A DNA stretch of 64,000 nucleotides from Ailurus styani (taxonomy: Eukaryota; Chordata; Mammalia; Carnivora; Ailuridae): assembly GCA_002007465.1 (NCBI GenBank), contig LNAC01000036.1, forward strand, positions 570,881 through 634,880. The letters are read 5' to 3'. Both the position numbers and the translations under genes were made by a program. The notes under the pieces were generated by a model that worked only from the letters and a program-made list of their open reading frames with translations, ran no database searches and had not been told where the DNA came from. Within the stretch, counting starts at the first letter, position 1. Each line of letters starts with the position of its first letter. Shown here one piece after another: positions 12,271 to 23,731 of the stretch.

Positions 12271-13110
12271 CAAAAGTAGAAGAAAAGGGGAATACTACTT
12301 TTTAATAACTGCTATATGATATTTCTTTTGCTGTCATTTCTCTTCATAAAGATATGTGAATCTCAATTGCAACTTCCCCCTCCTACTCCTAAAAATAACT
12401 GATATTTATCCTCCTGGTTAGAACTGGTGTTAATGTCAACTAGAAAGAAGTGAGCTAATGCCCATGCCTCATTATTCACAGAATACTTTAAAGAAATCAC
12501 AGAATGTCTACACTTTTGTTTATACAGAGTAAATCAAACAACATAATTTTAAATAGAAATTGCATAATTTTGTTAGAAATTACTTCCATTGAATACTTAC
12601 TATTCTTTACAATAAATAGACTCTTTTGCATGACCTGATTATTTAGATAGTCCTTTCCATATAATATTACATTACAAGAACATTGGTCAAAAGGCTCACT
12701 CAACTTGGCTACATCAATTTTGGTTTTTAGGAAAACAAGTGCAAATGAAATCTCTACCATCAACCACACCAGGGAGTGGAGATAAATATGACTGTCCTGC
12801 TCTCAGGTTGAAATGTGGCCCTGGACTGGCCACATCCTAGAACAGGATTTCCAAAAGAGTCACAGAGGCAACACCAGACTTCTTCCTCTATAATTTCAGA
12901 AAAACAAAACAAAACAAAGCAAAACAAAAACAAAACAAAAATAAAAGCAAAAATCAGGCCAGGTTTGCTCAGCAGAACAGAGTGTTAGGGTCTCACACTG
13001 TGGTTTCTGGACCAAAGCCAATCCATAGATGCTCTGGGTTGGCCATCACACCTTATTAGCCTCATATTATTAAAAATAAAACAAACAAACAAAATAGGAA
13101 TAGCTGTGTT
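12271..13110. other. Unassigned sequence with an AAAAC repeat
   Basis: An (AAAAC)n-like repeat spans about 12900-12955. The 90-codon minus frame 12497-12769 matches nothing I know. Confidence 0.5.
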
Positions 13111-13125
13111 TTGGTCAACACTTTT

Positions 13126-13160
13126 ATTTTTATTTTTTTTAAATATTTTATTTATTTGAC

Positions 13161-13192
<32 letters not shown>

Positions 13193-13342
13193 ATCACAAG
13201 TAGGCAGAGAGGCAGGCAGAGAGAGGAGGAAGCAGGCTCCCCACTGAGCAGGGAGCCCGATGCAGGACTCGATTCCAGGACCCTGAGACCATGACCTGAG
13301 CCAAAGGCAGAGGCTTTAACCCACTGAGCCACCCAGGTGCCC
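13126..13342 (-). mobile_element. Carnivore SINE, mustelid-type body, with target-site duplication
   Basis: Starts in a T-rich tail, then tatttatttgacagagagag, the body string 'gatcacaagtaggcagagag' typical of the younger copies here, and the head 'ccactgagccacccaggtgc'. It is flanked by a 15-bp duplication at 13111-13125 (ttggtcaacactttt) and 13343-13357 (ttggtcaacattttt). The 141-codon frame 12985-13410 crosses this SINE and is not a gene. Confidence 0.97.
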
Positions 13343-13357
13343 TTGGTCAACATTTTT

Positions 13358-14751
13358 AAAATTGTGAGATTATACATGTAAATTTGAATTTCCATAATAC
13401 TTTGAAACATCCGTATCTGTCACTGTTGACCTTCCCTCATCCATGGCTCTCATCTGGGAGGAGAGTAGCTTTTGCCCCGTGGAAGTAGCCCCTTATACAC
13501 TTCGCCTTATCCTTGTGTTCTTCTAACATTTTAGGAAATCCAAAGCATTTTCAAATAATACTATACTTTTATTTTCATGCTCCCTGTGGAATTCATTTGG
13601 GAAACACTAATTGCTTGTCAAGGATGTATCGCACACTGTTCTGGGAAGGCTCCAAGGATAAAGAGATACTCAGGCAGACATGGTTCTAGTCCTCAAGGAA
13701 CTTAAAATTCAGTGAAGTGAGTGATCGCAAGCACTTAAATAGGTATTCAGGCATTTGTTAGGTTGTGCTTTATTATTGTTTTTCTCAGTCCTATCAAAGT
13801 TAAGGAATACAGGGTCCTCTAAAGGGCATCACTGAGAGATCTGACATGGTGGCATGAGAAAGGCTCCATTCTGAAGTAGGTAAGAGGAAAGGGGGCTTAT
13901 CTATTATTTACAGACAAGGGTGTCTGGACTAGGATCCGTAGTCCCCACCCACCTGGTGATCAAAATTACCTGAGGAACTTTTCAGAAATGCAAGTTAGGA
14001 GGAAAAGAGCCAGGAAGGGGAGAAAGAATTCTCCTCAGAGGGAGTGGTGGGTATGAAAGCCTTGAGGTAGGAAAGGGCATGACTAATTCCGTGCACTTCC
14101 AGACTGTTTACATACGCATTGGTGTTCATTCTTTTCATCTTTCACCAATGCTTGAAATAAAAACAGGCACTTCCCAGATGATTGATACCATGTTTTATGG
14201 GATGTCTATCTTCTGCAATAAAAACAACTAATTTACATTTCATTCAGCTGTTAGGAATCTAATTTAGACATAAGTCAAAATAAACACACTTTTCCTGAAA
14301 CTTTCATAAAAACATATGCCTACTTGGATATTTTCATCCCTCTACCGAGTTTTCTAAAATAGTAACATATGGTGGGATTATCACAAAAATCACTGGAACA
14401 GAAGATTCCCTTTAAGAGTCTTTTACATGCTCCTTGGTGTAACAAGCAGACAGCCCTTGAATGAAGTGTCAAAGGCTTTGATTACATGGACAAGTATGTC
14501 CATGATAATAATTATTTTTCTTACTATGATTCTCCAATGCCCATAAACCTGGCATAAAGACAATTAATATTGATGCCACTAAAATACATTTCCCAAATTA
14601 TACTATTAAAAGCTGTTTTTAAAAGAATTTTTAAAATATTACCACATTAATTCCTATAAGCAGAAAGTAGCTATGGAAATAAATACAATGCATGACCCAC
14701 AAACATACACACAATTCTTGCTTAACTCTTGTGCCTAAGTCTCTGAACCTA
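13358..14751. other. Unassigned sequence, no gene seen
   Basis: A short stretch near 13955-14000 ('atcaaaattacctgaggaac') faintly resembles a MER20 type hAT element, but too little remains to call it. Confidence 0.45.
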
Positions 14752-14866
14752 ATTTTTTCCCCTTCCTCCTTCCCCTTTTCTCACTTCTTGATTTTGTTTT
14801 CTTCTTACTCTTCTCCTCCCCTTCCACTTCCTTTTCCTTTTCTTCTTCCTCTTTCTCATTTTTTTT
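14752..14866 (+). repeat. Polypyrimidine tract
   Basis: About 110 bp dominated by CTTCC, CCTTTT and TTCTTC strings, directly before a SINE insertion. Confidence 0.85.
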
Positions 14867-15056
14867 ATTAAAAAGATTTTATTTATTTATGACAGAAAGA
14901 GAGATAGCAAGAGAGGGAACACAAGCAGAGGGGAGCTGGAGAGGGAGAAGCAGGCTCCTCGCCGAGCAGGGAGCCCGATAGGGGGCTTGATCTCAGGAGC
15001 TGGGATCATGACCTGAGCTGAAGGCAGACACTTAATGACTGAGCCACCCAGGCGCC
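14867..15056 (-). mobile_element. Carnivore SINE with probable target-site duplication
   Basis: Tail 'aaagattttatttatttatg', a purine-rich body and the reverse head 'gactgagccacccaggcgcc'. The flanks share 'ctcattttttt' (from 14855 and from 15057). Confidence 0.95.
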
Positions 15057-15071
15057 CTCATTTTTTTCTTA

Positions 15072-15398
15072 ATACAAAGAAAGACTGGCAAATAAGACAC
15101 TCAGCACTGTATTAGCTTCAAACACACTTTGTCATTTACATCATCAGAAGAACTGAAAAAGAATGAAAAGAAGTGACTTTCTGGTTGTTTATCAATGCTA
15201 TTTGATTTCAGTTTGTGTCCTATCAATATCATCTCACAAAGTATGAGCGGAGGGGTGCACAAGTTTCCGGTTTGTAAAACCTATAGACCTATTACCCATC
15301 TTTTTATCTGTAGGGTTTGGTGACCAAAAATATTAAGGGAGGTCGCTGAGAATAAAGGGACTCACCACATGTGAGAATCAACAGATGTAGATCTTATT
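15072..15398. other. Unassigned sequence, no gene seen
   Basis: No repeat or coding signal recognised. Confidence 0.5.
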
Positions 15399-15545
15399 CA
15401 GTGGGTCTCAATCCTCACTGATAGAATCAACCAGAAAACTTGGAAAAACAGAATCATCCAGGCCTCCCTTCCCCTCAGAAATTCTGATTCAGTTGGTCCT
15501 ACGGGGTCTTGTCTCTGGTACTTTTAAGTTTCACAGATGAAGTTT
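15399..15545 (+). mobile_element. MER20-like hAT/Charlie nonautonomous DNA element
   Basis: Begins 'cagtgggtctcaatcctcac' (family start: cagtggttctcaa), then 'atagaatcaaccagaaaact', and 'cagaaattctgattcagttg' as in the MER20 middle. The right end is decayed and its terminal inverted repeat is not clear. Confidence 0.65.
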
Positions 15546-15736
15546 CAGCTCTTCTTCCAACTCAGATTATGACCTTGGACAAATTACCCCTATTTTCTTA
15601 GATCACATCTTCTCATTAACAGTTGAAAGACATTTGAATGGATTACAAACTCTTAAACGTGCCTATTAGAGTCATTTATGAAATATTTAAAAATATAAAG
15701 TCTGTAGGATTTGGGATCAGAAAATGTATATTCTGA

Positions 15737-16213
15737 CTATGTAGCCATCAAAAGAAATGAAATCTCGCCGTTTGCAAGGACCTGCATGGAACTAAAGGGT
15801 ATTATGCTAAGCGAAATAAGTCAATCAGAGAAAGACAATTATCACAAAATCTCTCTGATATGAGGAATTTGACGGGCAGGGCGGCGGGGGGGGGTCATGG
15901 GGAGGTAGAAAGGGAAAAAAATGAAACAAGATGGGATTGGGAAGGAGACAAACAATAAAAGACTCTTAATCTCATGAAACAAACTGAGGGTTACTGGGGA
16001 ATGGGAGGGTAGGAATAGGGTGGCTGGGTTATGGACATTGGGGAGGGTTTGTGCTATGGTGAATGCTGTGAAAGGTGAAAGCCTGATGATTCACAGACCT
16101 GTACCCCTGGGGCAAATAATAATAATAAAATAAATAAATAAAACTGATTAAAATAATTACAGTTTAAACAGATTAAAACTGCCTTAAGCCAGAAAAAAAA
16201 AGAAAAGAAAAAA
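15737..16213 (+). mobile_element. 5'-truncated carnivore L1 with target-site duplication and a second poly-A
   Basis: From 'gccatcaaaagaaatgaaat' through 'ggtattatgctaagcgaaat', 'gatgggattgggaaggagac', 'actgagggttactgggg' to 'gacctgtacccctggggcaa', this is the end of ORF2 and the 3' UTR of a carnivore L1. An A-rich tract (16114-16143) is followed by 47 bp of other sequence (16144-16190) and a second A-tail (16191-16213). An 18-bp duplication with one mismatch flanks the whole: 15719-15736 and 16214-16231. An ATTAAA hexamer at 16172-16177 precedes the second tail. It encodes nothing intact. Confidence 0.95.
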
Positions 16214-16231
16214 AGAAAATGTATACTCTGA

Positions 16232-17057
16232 TTCCTGCTTATGTTGGCAGGAGCTTAACTTTGAGTTTGATATATATTAATAATGAGTGCTTCAACACAA
16301 AGTTCTAACCAATTGAAATAACCTATAAAGCAAATGATTGAAATCCAGGTAACAAATAATTGATGAAAAGTGGTCTGTGCTGAGCGATGTAATCACTCTG
16401 TAATTGAATCTACCTATGGCAGATAAACATTATCTCTGACTGGCATGGCTGTCATTTAATTCTAAATTATTTCATGAAAGTCTTCTGTGTTCTAAAATCT
16501 CACACATTAAGTATTGTTTACTGTTAATAATTGAAACATAAATTTGGAAATCAGACTACTTCTTAGCTACATTTTCCTTTTTGATTTATGACCAGGGGAC
16601 AGACCACAAGGATGGGGAATCAATGTTTGGAGCATTAGGTATGTCCAGGCCAGAACCCACTTTGTTAACAGGCATGCTCTCATCACAGAAGTCCCTTAAA
16701 TTGTGAGGCGTCAAAGCATGAGACATATACAATGCTAGCAAACACATGCTGGTCAATCTCAGAATAATTTTATAAGGGAGTTAAAAATACAGGTTTTACA
16801 ATTTATTTCCTAAGCTAGATACAGATGAAATAGAAAAACCATCCGTGAGGCACAAAAGGACATGACTAAACATGTGCTGTGTAGACTAGTAAAACGGAAA
16901 TGAGAGGACAACTGTGGCATGGTGGAGAGGGACAGAAAGACTAGTTCCTATCGTAGAACTAAATCACTTTGCTGATTTATTTGGTGGTTAACCCCATTCA
17001 AGGTAATGTGCTATTCACTAAAGATTACACTAAGGAAGAAGATGTGGACTCTCCTCA
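16232..17057. other. Unassigned sequence, no gene seen
   Basis: No repeat family recognised. The 62-codon plus frame 16969-17157 runs into the Tigger element and is not a gene. Confidence 0.5.
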
Positions 17058-17384
17058 CATTCAACCCTTGAACAATGTGGCAGTTGGGGGCATCAACCCC
17101 ACGCAGTCAAAAATCCGCACAGAACTTTTGACTCTCCCAAAACTTAACCACTCATAGCCCTACTATTGACTGGAAGCCTTACTGATAGCATGAACAGCCA
17201 ATGAATGCACATTTTGTATGTGATACATGTTATCCATTGCATTATTACAATAAAGAGAAAAGGAAATGTCATTAAGAAAATCATAAGGAAGAGAAAAGAC
17301 ATTTATACTACTATATATATATATTTATTGAAAAAATCTGCATGTCAGTTGACCCATGCGGTATAGTTGTTCAAGGATCAACTG
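17058..17384. mobile_element. Tigger2-like nonautonomous DNA transposon (Tc1/mariner, pogo group)
   Basis: Imperfect terminal inverted repeats: the left end 'cattcaacccttgaacaa' and the right end, whose complement starts 'cagttgatccttgaacaa'. The interior holds 'aaaatccgcacagaactttt', 'gactctcccaaaacttaacc' and 'ttaagaaaatcataaggaag', all remembered from Tigger2. A TA dinucleotide follows the right end; the left one has mutated to CA. No transposase frame is present, so it is a MITE-like internal-deletion product. Confidence 0.88.
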
Positions 17385-18094
17385 TACTCCACATCACATA
17401 TGTGTGTTTCTTATGTGCTATCAGAGAAATGGATACCAAGACATTACAGATCAGATCAGAAAACTGCCAACACTTTTGTGGCAGAAGTGATTTTCCAGAT
17501 CATTTTAAAAAATGGCTATATTTGAGTATGCATTTGTCAGGAATATGGAGTGACCACAAACAAGTCATTTTTAATCATTTTACAGATGGGAAAACCAAGG
17601 AATGCATTAACCATAGTGGTTATAGCATTAATTGCTCATTAAAAAACACTACCATACCACCTTATAAAGAAAGCTCAGCCCACATGTTCAATAGACCTCT
17701 ATGTGTCAAGCCCTGTGTTGGTCACTGGAAATTTACTGGAGACTCACAAATATCTACAGCTTCTAATCTAATGTTGTTTACAGATTGGTGCCTATGGTAG
17801 ATTCTGGAACATTTAGAAGGTACATGTGAAGTCCTATGACTATTGAGTTGAAACACTCAAAAACTGTTAGTGTTGGATTAACTGGAGTGTCCAATATGGC
17901 TCCTCCCATGACGTTAACTCATAAGACAAATGGAGGGACACTTGGATGTCAGCCCTGTCCACACACTAGGGTCGGTTCCTGGGATATAAACATGGGCAAG
18001 TGACAAATGACAGTGTCTGGACCTGAGGGGTGCTGGGGGGATAGGGGAGGAGGGCACTGCAGGACCAGTGTAAGCCTGTTTATTTTCTTTTCTT
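17385..18094. other. Unassigned sequence; 152-codon open frame judged to be chance
   Basis: The plus frame 17342-17800 starts inside the Tigger element (its first 14 or so codons are transposon sequence) and then runs through unassigned DNA. The product is unlike any family I know. Confidence 0.5.
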
Positions 18095-18420
18095 CCTTTA
18101 TTAATGATCTGATAGATTTGAATAAACAGTGTAGCAATCAAATTTGCAGATGGTGTAACACAGGGATCAATCTGAAAGCATTAGAACCAATATAGCCAAA
18201 AATTCAAAGTTCAGTGGAAATGAGATAATTAGAAAACAATGGAGTGAAGACAGACCTAAGGGTGTTAAAATTTGATATACAATTAGGTTGGAGAGATAAC
18301 TGCCCACGGGTAGAAAAATGCCCAGAAGCAACTTGACATCAAAGGGGAAACACTAGATTTTATCATCTGTGTGAGTTTGGGATTCAGTGTTAATTCATTC
18401 TTTAAAGGGGTTAGTTTGTG
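18095..18420 (+). mobile_element. CR1/L3-type LINE relic
   Basis: The string 'ttattaatgatctgatagat' followed by 'gcaatcaaatttgcagatgg' matches the reverse-transcriptase region of CR1-family LINEs that encodes F-I-N-D-L ... K-F-A-D-D. The conserved FADD box is degraded (gcagatggt). Text to about 18340 keeps a loose resemblance. This is a very old, heavily mutated fragment with an uncertain right boundary. Confidence 0.5.
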
Positions 18421-18825
18421 GCTTTTTATTACTGAAATGTACACATATGTACCCGAATTAGGAAAGTAACATACTTATTTGAAGAAAAAAATTCACATAT
18501 ATCGTGACTAGGAGTATTAATCAGAGGCCTTGATAGTGAAAAGCGAGGAATCTTTCACTTCATCTAAAAATTAAGCACTTTATAATTTTTTTTAACTTTC
18601 AAATAAAGATATGCTTGACAGTAAGCTCATGGTTAGCTTAAGTTATCGATGTTCTGCCCAGAGTTGATATTATTCTAGCCCAAAGCAAATACATTTGATG
18701 TGCTTGTTAATCTGCATGGCCAAATCAAAGTGAATATCTAATTTCTGGTAGGAGAGTGAAATATTCTAATTACCTGAAGTCTTTTCAAGGAAACTCCAAG
18801 CACCCCACCCACAAGCATTTAGAGA
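18421..18825. other. Unassigned sequence, no gene seen
   Basis: AT-rich, no repeat recognised. Confidence 0.45.
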
Positions 18826-19040
18826 AGTGGTTAAGAGTTGTCCAGATTCAGTCATCCTGAGATTTTAATCCATTAGATGACACTGTTTTACTCACGTTAG
18901 GTAAGTAATTTTGAGGTCAATATCTATAAAATGGTGAAGAAAATTTCACCTATTTCAAAAGGTTTTTGTGAATGTTCTTTGAGATAGTGTATATAAAGCC
19001 CTTAGCAAAGGACTTAACACATAATATGTTCTTAATTAAC
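18826..19040 (-). mobile_element. MIR relic
   Basis: Plus-strand text 'gagaagtggttaagagttgt', 'cgttaggtaagtaattttga', 'atatctataaaatggtgaag' and 'agcccttagcaaaggactta' follows the reverse complement of MIR almost end to end, including its start. Confidence 0.7.
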
Positions 19041-20269
19041 GATCATGTTGTGATTATTAGTGTTGATATTCTAGGCCCCCTATAATTAGAACCATGTTTT
19101 CAATTTCATTTACAATTACCTTGGTACCCAAATTTCTATTCTTATTTTCATAATCTCTGCCAATAACAACTACACATATAGTAGGTGTGAGTGTATCATA
19201 TATGTGTGCTTGTGTGTGTGTAGGTACATTTCTCTTGAGATGTGTATCTCACTTATTTACCTTTCCTCTATTTCTGTATGTATGTTTTCACATTGTCCAT
19301 GAGTAGTGAGGTCCTATTCTGTCCTTCTTTCAATCTTTTCATGTTTAACGTCCTTAAATAAGAAAATGATTACCCTAGATATCAGCTAGCTAAATTCCTG
19401 GAATTTAAGGAAAGAACTTCTAACCATTTTGTTTCCGATAATTGAGACATCAAACTAAATTACTGTCCCCTTCTCCTCTCCGTAACCACTTCCTCTTCTA
19501 TTGCTTTTTGCTCTGCTTCTCCTTCTCTCTCTTCTCCTCTTGCTCCTCTTCACCTCTTCCCTCCTACTCCTCCTCCTTCAAGACTTTATTACTCATTTCT
19601 TGCTTAGATTCTACACTCAAGCCTCAGTTGGCATGTAGTGGGTGGCTCATTATTTCCGTCTGACATTTAATGAGACTGTAAATATGTCTGGATGCATGTC
19701 TAGGTCCTATTCTTTTTTACTCGTCTATTGTACCTAAATCATTACATTTGGTATTATAGGTTACAGAAATTTTTGATACTTAATATTCACTTTTATTATT
19801 TTAAAGTCTCTTGTCTATTTTTCATGTTTTAAAACCATCTGTCAGGTCCACATAAGATTTGCTTTGAGATACAGACTGCCAAGACAATCAAATGTATGGA
19901 TCATTTTCGAAAAAACTCCCATCTTTATGAGAAAATTCTTTACATCCATAACATATTTTTTCATTTTTTGTTTTTATGCCTTTTATTAAAAAGTTTTAGT
20001 TTTCTGGATAAAGATATAGTCATTTCCTATAGATTTAGTCCTACATTCTAATTATTTTTGTTGACATGTCAAATGACACATTTTCAAAATTATATTTTTG
20101 CTGCTAAATAAGAGATGAAAATTATTATTTTATATTGATGCATCCAATAATCTTTCTGAACTCTTTCAGTAGTGACAAATGATCAGATGTAAAAAGAGAC
20201 AATTTTCAGGTCAAGAAGACCACATGAGAAATGAACCAAATGAAAAAAACGTGTGTGTGTGTGTGTAAT
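19041..20269. other. Unassigned, T-rich; may include antisense L1
   Basis: The long T-rich texture from about 19700 to 20170 ('tttttgtttttatgcctttt', 'agttttagttttctggataa') resembles antisense L1 ORF2, and a firmer L1 match follows directly. A GT/TA patch occurs at 19190-19240, a CT-rich stretch at 19465-19585 and a (GT)n run at 20249-20266. Confidence 0.4.
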
Positions 20270-20480
20270 ATATGTCAAAGTTTTGTTTCTTCCTTCCCAA
20301 TCTGTAAAGTGCTTTCCCCTGTCTTATCTTGTTGCTTAGGACTTTTAGCAAAATACTGAACAGAAGAAATGAAGTGGGTGTCCTTGATGAGTTACAAGTT
20401 ATGAAGAAAATGCTTCTAAATCTACTAAGATTATAATTTATTATTTTGTTAAGAGGTCGATATAGGAAATCACACTAAAA
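20270..20480 (-). mobile_element. Antisense L1 ORF2 fragment
   Basis: Plus-strand text 'taggacttttagcaaaatac', 'tgaacagaagaaatgaagtg' and 'ggtgtccttgatgagttaca' follows the remembered antisense of the L1 ORF2 reverse-transcriptase region (...taggacttccagtactatg, gaatagaagtggtgagag, ggcatccttgtcttg). Diverged, no intact frame. Confidence 0.6.
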
Positions 20481-20833
20481 TACTGTCTTTGAATTAATTC
20501 ATGCTTGAATTTGTTTTGGAATAAACACTAATTAAACATAGTATGTCAGAATTCCAGTACATCAAAAGACTTGTTTTAATGTGTAAGGGAATCTTGTGTT
20601 TCTAAGTGAGATTTTTGTATAATTTTCCTTTGCTCCTATTGTCTTTTACTTGGTCTTAGTGTTAAGAGGATAGTATTTTAGCATTAAAAATATTAAATAC
20701 TGCTAACACAAAATTGGTGCTTTTTGGTACATAATTAGATGCTCAATATTGCCCTTATGCTTTTCCCTTATCTAGTTTCTCGAGGTAAAAAAAAAGGGGG
20801 GGGTTAAGAAAACCTACGCTCAGGGCGTTTACT

Positions 20834-20915
20834 AGGATTAAATAAAATAGCATATGTAAAAGTGCCTAAGGCAGTGTTTGACACATTTGAGAATTCATTA
20901 AATGCTAGCTCACTT
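20834..20915 (-). mobile_element. MIR fragment
   Basis: 'aggattaaataaaatagcat', 'aaagtgcctaaggcagtgtt' and 'cattaaatgctagctc' follow the reverse complement of the MIR 5' half. Confidence 0.6.
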
Positions 20916-21984
20916 GCCCTTTTCCCCTTGGCTGTGTGTTTTTGAAAAAAGGCAGAGAAGGCAGGCAGTGCAATGCTTTTTTTATGGAAGCCAGCTTCAA
21001 ACAGTCATCAACACTGAAGTCAGTGAATGTGTTTGGTCTCCATTCAGAATGTTACTTTCAGAAATACACAGAGAGTTCATTTACATAATCACTCTCCAGG
21101 CTAGGAACCTGTCCCTGAGGGGTTATCATTATTTAAATCTAAGTCAGGTTATTATCGTTCTTCATGCTGAGCTGCTTGGCTTTGCTTTCTTCTTCCCTTT
21201 CCCTTGACTGCAGAAGCTACTCGAAATGGGAGCTTGACCAGCAGCTCTAATTCAGGGAGGCGGAGGGCCAAAAAAACGAAGGCAGGCATGTCCAAGTGCA
21301 GAGCATGAACTTCAGATCCGAGCCCCACTTTCCACTGGCTGTGGTACCCTGGGGAAATGACTTTACAACTCCTGAGATGGGAACTGTTAGTCTGCTGAGA
21401 GATTTAACTGACGTATAGATTACACATACCATTCTAGCCCAAGGTAACCCCTTCATCGTATTAGTCCCCTTCCCTTCCTGAAGCCTTTGTGCATCAGGAG
21501 GAGGTAACACACCTCAGGAAAGAAATATATACAGATCAGGGCCAAGGGAACTCACATGGCGGGGTGGGCAATGAATGGATGAATGAATGAATGAATAATA
21601 TTTTTTTAAACAGAAAAAAATTTTACCTGTGATAATCATTGTTCAGCAGAAGAGAGTAAACATAGTAGTCTAAAAGTCAAGGGACACAGCAAAGGGGGAC
21701 ATTAAATTTAACACCAGGTGCTGGGGAGGGGATGTATCGAAACTGCTCAGTTAGGACAGAGAGGGAGTACAGCTGGCCATGAGAATTGGGGTGGAGATGC
21801 CAATTAGAGAAAAGGATGATAAAATGTGAAATATTTCCAATGTCTCTCAAGTGAGAACTGTGTGATGGAAATAATGAAAAGTAAAGAGATGACACATAAG
21901 TTATCTCTTGCCCGGTCTTCTTCAAGCCAAGTACTTAGCTGACTGAATGCCTACTAAGACTTCTTGCAGCAGATAAGGTATTGT
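20916..21984. other. Unassigned sequence with a GAAT microsatellite
   Basis: (GAAT)n of about six units lies at 21571-21599. The 101-codon plus frame 20902-21207 and the minus frames at 21247-21510 and 21677-21925 match no family I recognise. Confidence 0.45.
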
Positions 21985-22115
21985 GTCTGCTTTACTGGAG
22001 AGGAAACTGTGTATCAGACACATTCAGCATTTTGTCCAAGACTGCTCACCTAAGAAGTACCTGAGGTAGATTCCAATTCAAGTCCAGTTAATTGCAAACA
22101 TTCTGCCACCAGCTA
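21985..22115 (+). mobile_element. MIR relic
   Basis: 'tgctttactggagaggaaac', 'ttttgtccaagactgctcac' and 'aggtagattccaattcaagt' follow the MIR core and 3' part in order. Confidence 0.6.
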
Positions 22116-22699
22116 TATTACATATTTTCCTCTTGAAAAGCCAACCATATCGGGTCTTCTACTCTATAAGATCGTGCCCAGTATTGCTTATAGAATTTGC
22201 CTGTGAGCCAGTGAAAGGTTACTAAAGGAGGATACTTACACAGCACACAGAGAATCAGGAAAGGTGTTAATGCTTAAGTGCAGTTCAAACTTATTGATAA
22301 TGGGGTGGCTACTGAGGAGACTCCTTACAGAAAAGATGAAAATCAAGACTGTCACGCTTTCTTCATCATCACACATGTCATGATTTTCCGCAGCCCACAG
22401 AGGGATATAAGGAATCAGCTCTGTATTATATATCATGGTGCTGGGTGCCAGAAATAAAATGTAGTATATGCATTCCCTGCCCTCTAGAGACATGCTTTTA
22501 GCATAGTAGATGGTAGCCAGGAACAGCTATTTAAAGATACGTTAATTAAATAAAATTAAACATTCATTTTCTTAATCTCACATAGCCACACTGATCTTAT
22601 TGAACAGAGAGGGTACAGAATATATCTATCATCATCAAATGTTATATTGGAAGTCTGCATTAGAAGCTCTTAGACCAAACTGTCAGGGTTAAGATACTA
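22116..22699. other. Unassigned sequence, no gene seen
   Basis: The 85-codon minus frame 22236-22493 has no recognisable content. No repeat assigned. Confidence 0.45.
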
Positions 22700-23475
22700 A
22701 ACTTACTGCCACCACTTGCCCCTAATTCTTCCAGCTAATTGTCTATCAACATGTTCTAGGTGGTTTAATCATCAAAATAACCACATAAGGAAAGAATATT
22801 GGATAGAGTAAGGTTCAGAGTTGTATTTTTTATGAGTATAGTTGACACACAATGTTACATTAGTTTCACATGTTTATACATTATGCTATGTTCACAAATG
22901 TAGTTACCATCTGTCCCTAAACATTGCCATGACAATATATCACTGACTGTATTCCCTATGCTGTGACTTTACTCCCATCATTTACTCATTCCATAATTGG
23001 AAGCCTGTATTTCCCATTTTCCCTCACTCATTTTGCCCATCCCTCCACCCCCCTCACCCTTCTGACAACCATCAGCTTGTTCTCGGTATTTATAAATCTG
23101 ATCCTAATCTTTGTTTATTCATTTTTTATAGATTACACTCATGAGTGAAATCATATGGTATTTGTCTTTTTCAGTCTGACTTATTTCACTTAGCATAACA
23201 CCCTTTAGGTCCATCCATGTTGTCTCCAATGACACAAGCCCATCCTTTTTTATGGTCATGTAATATTCCTCTGGGTGCTAGAGCATGTGTGTACCACATC
23301 CTCCTTACCCATTCATCTATTAACGGACAGTTAGGTGGCTTCCATATCTTGGTTATGGTAAATAATGCTGCAATAAACATAGGGTAGTGAAGTAATTTAT
23401 CCAAGGAGTAGTAATTGATAGAGCTTGGATTCAAACACAAGTGTGCCTAACTTTAGAGCCCAGGCTCTCACTTCT
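22700..23475 (+). mobile_element. MIR relic split by an antisense L1
   Basis: Left part: 'ggtttaatcatcaaaataac' to 'ggatagagtaaggttcagag' (ending about 22820). Right part from about 23388: 'tgaagtaatttatccaagga', 'gagcttggattcaaacacaa' and 'tagagcccaggctctcactt'. Joined, they read as one MIR with its lower half on the right. Confidence 0.65.
22821..23386 (-). mobile_element. 5'-truncated L1, antisense, inserted in a MIR
   Basis: Plus-strand text 'gtgaaatcatatggtatttg', 'cttatttcacttagcataac', 'aggtccatccatgttgtctc' and 'aataatgctgcaataaacat' is the antisense of the last part of L1 ORF2. The segment nearer 22825 is the antisense 3' UTR. The 5' end is cut at about 23386. No clear target-site duplication. 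Confidence 0.9.
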
Positions 23476-23629
23476 GGGGAATACTTCTCACACCTAAAAT
23501 ACAGTACAACACATGGAATAGTTAATTCTGTGTAAGTTATACAAATAGCACAGAAAGCTGGGATTGCCCAGGGAAATCTTCACCAAAGAAGGCATAACAA
23601 GGAAAGGTTTTAAATTGTAAATGGAAATT

Positions 23630-23731
23630 GCTTAGGTGGACGAGATGAGGAAAGAAAATATAAACAGAGAGTAGAGAAATGCTTGGGTGGATGAGATGAG
23701 GAAAGAAAATATAAACAGAGAATAGAGACGG
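23630..23731. repeat. 51-bp tandem duplication
   Basis: Two copies starting at 23630 (gcttaggtggacgagatgag) and 23681 (gcttgggtggatgagatgag), both continuing 'gaaagaaaatataaacagag'. Only a few substitutions separate them, so the duplication is fairly recent. It produces repeated residues in the overlapping minus-strand frames, which are not genes. Confidence 0.95.

Noticed and set aside
12985..13410. 141-codon minus-strand open frame
   Set aside because: Most of it is carnivore SINE read through its head and CT-rich body, giving a low-complexity Ser/Leu product.
13950..14000. MER20-like string
   Set aside because: About 25 bp of weak resemblance with no terminal repeats.
17342..17800. 152-codon plus-strand open frame
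   Set aside because: It starts inside the Tigger2-like element, continues into unassigned DNA, resembles no protein family, and is of a length not surprising by chance in 64 kb of AT-rich sequence.
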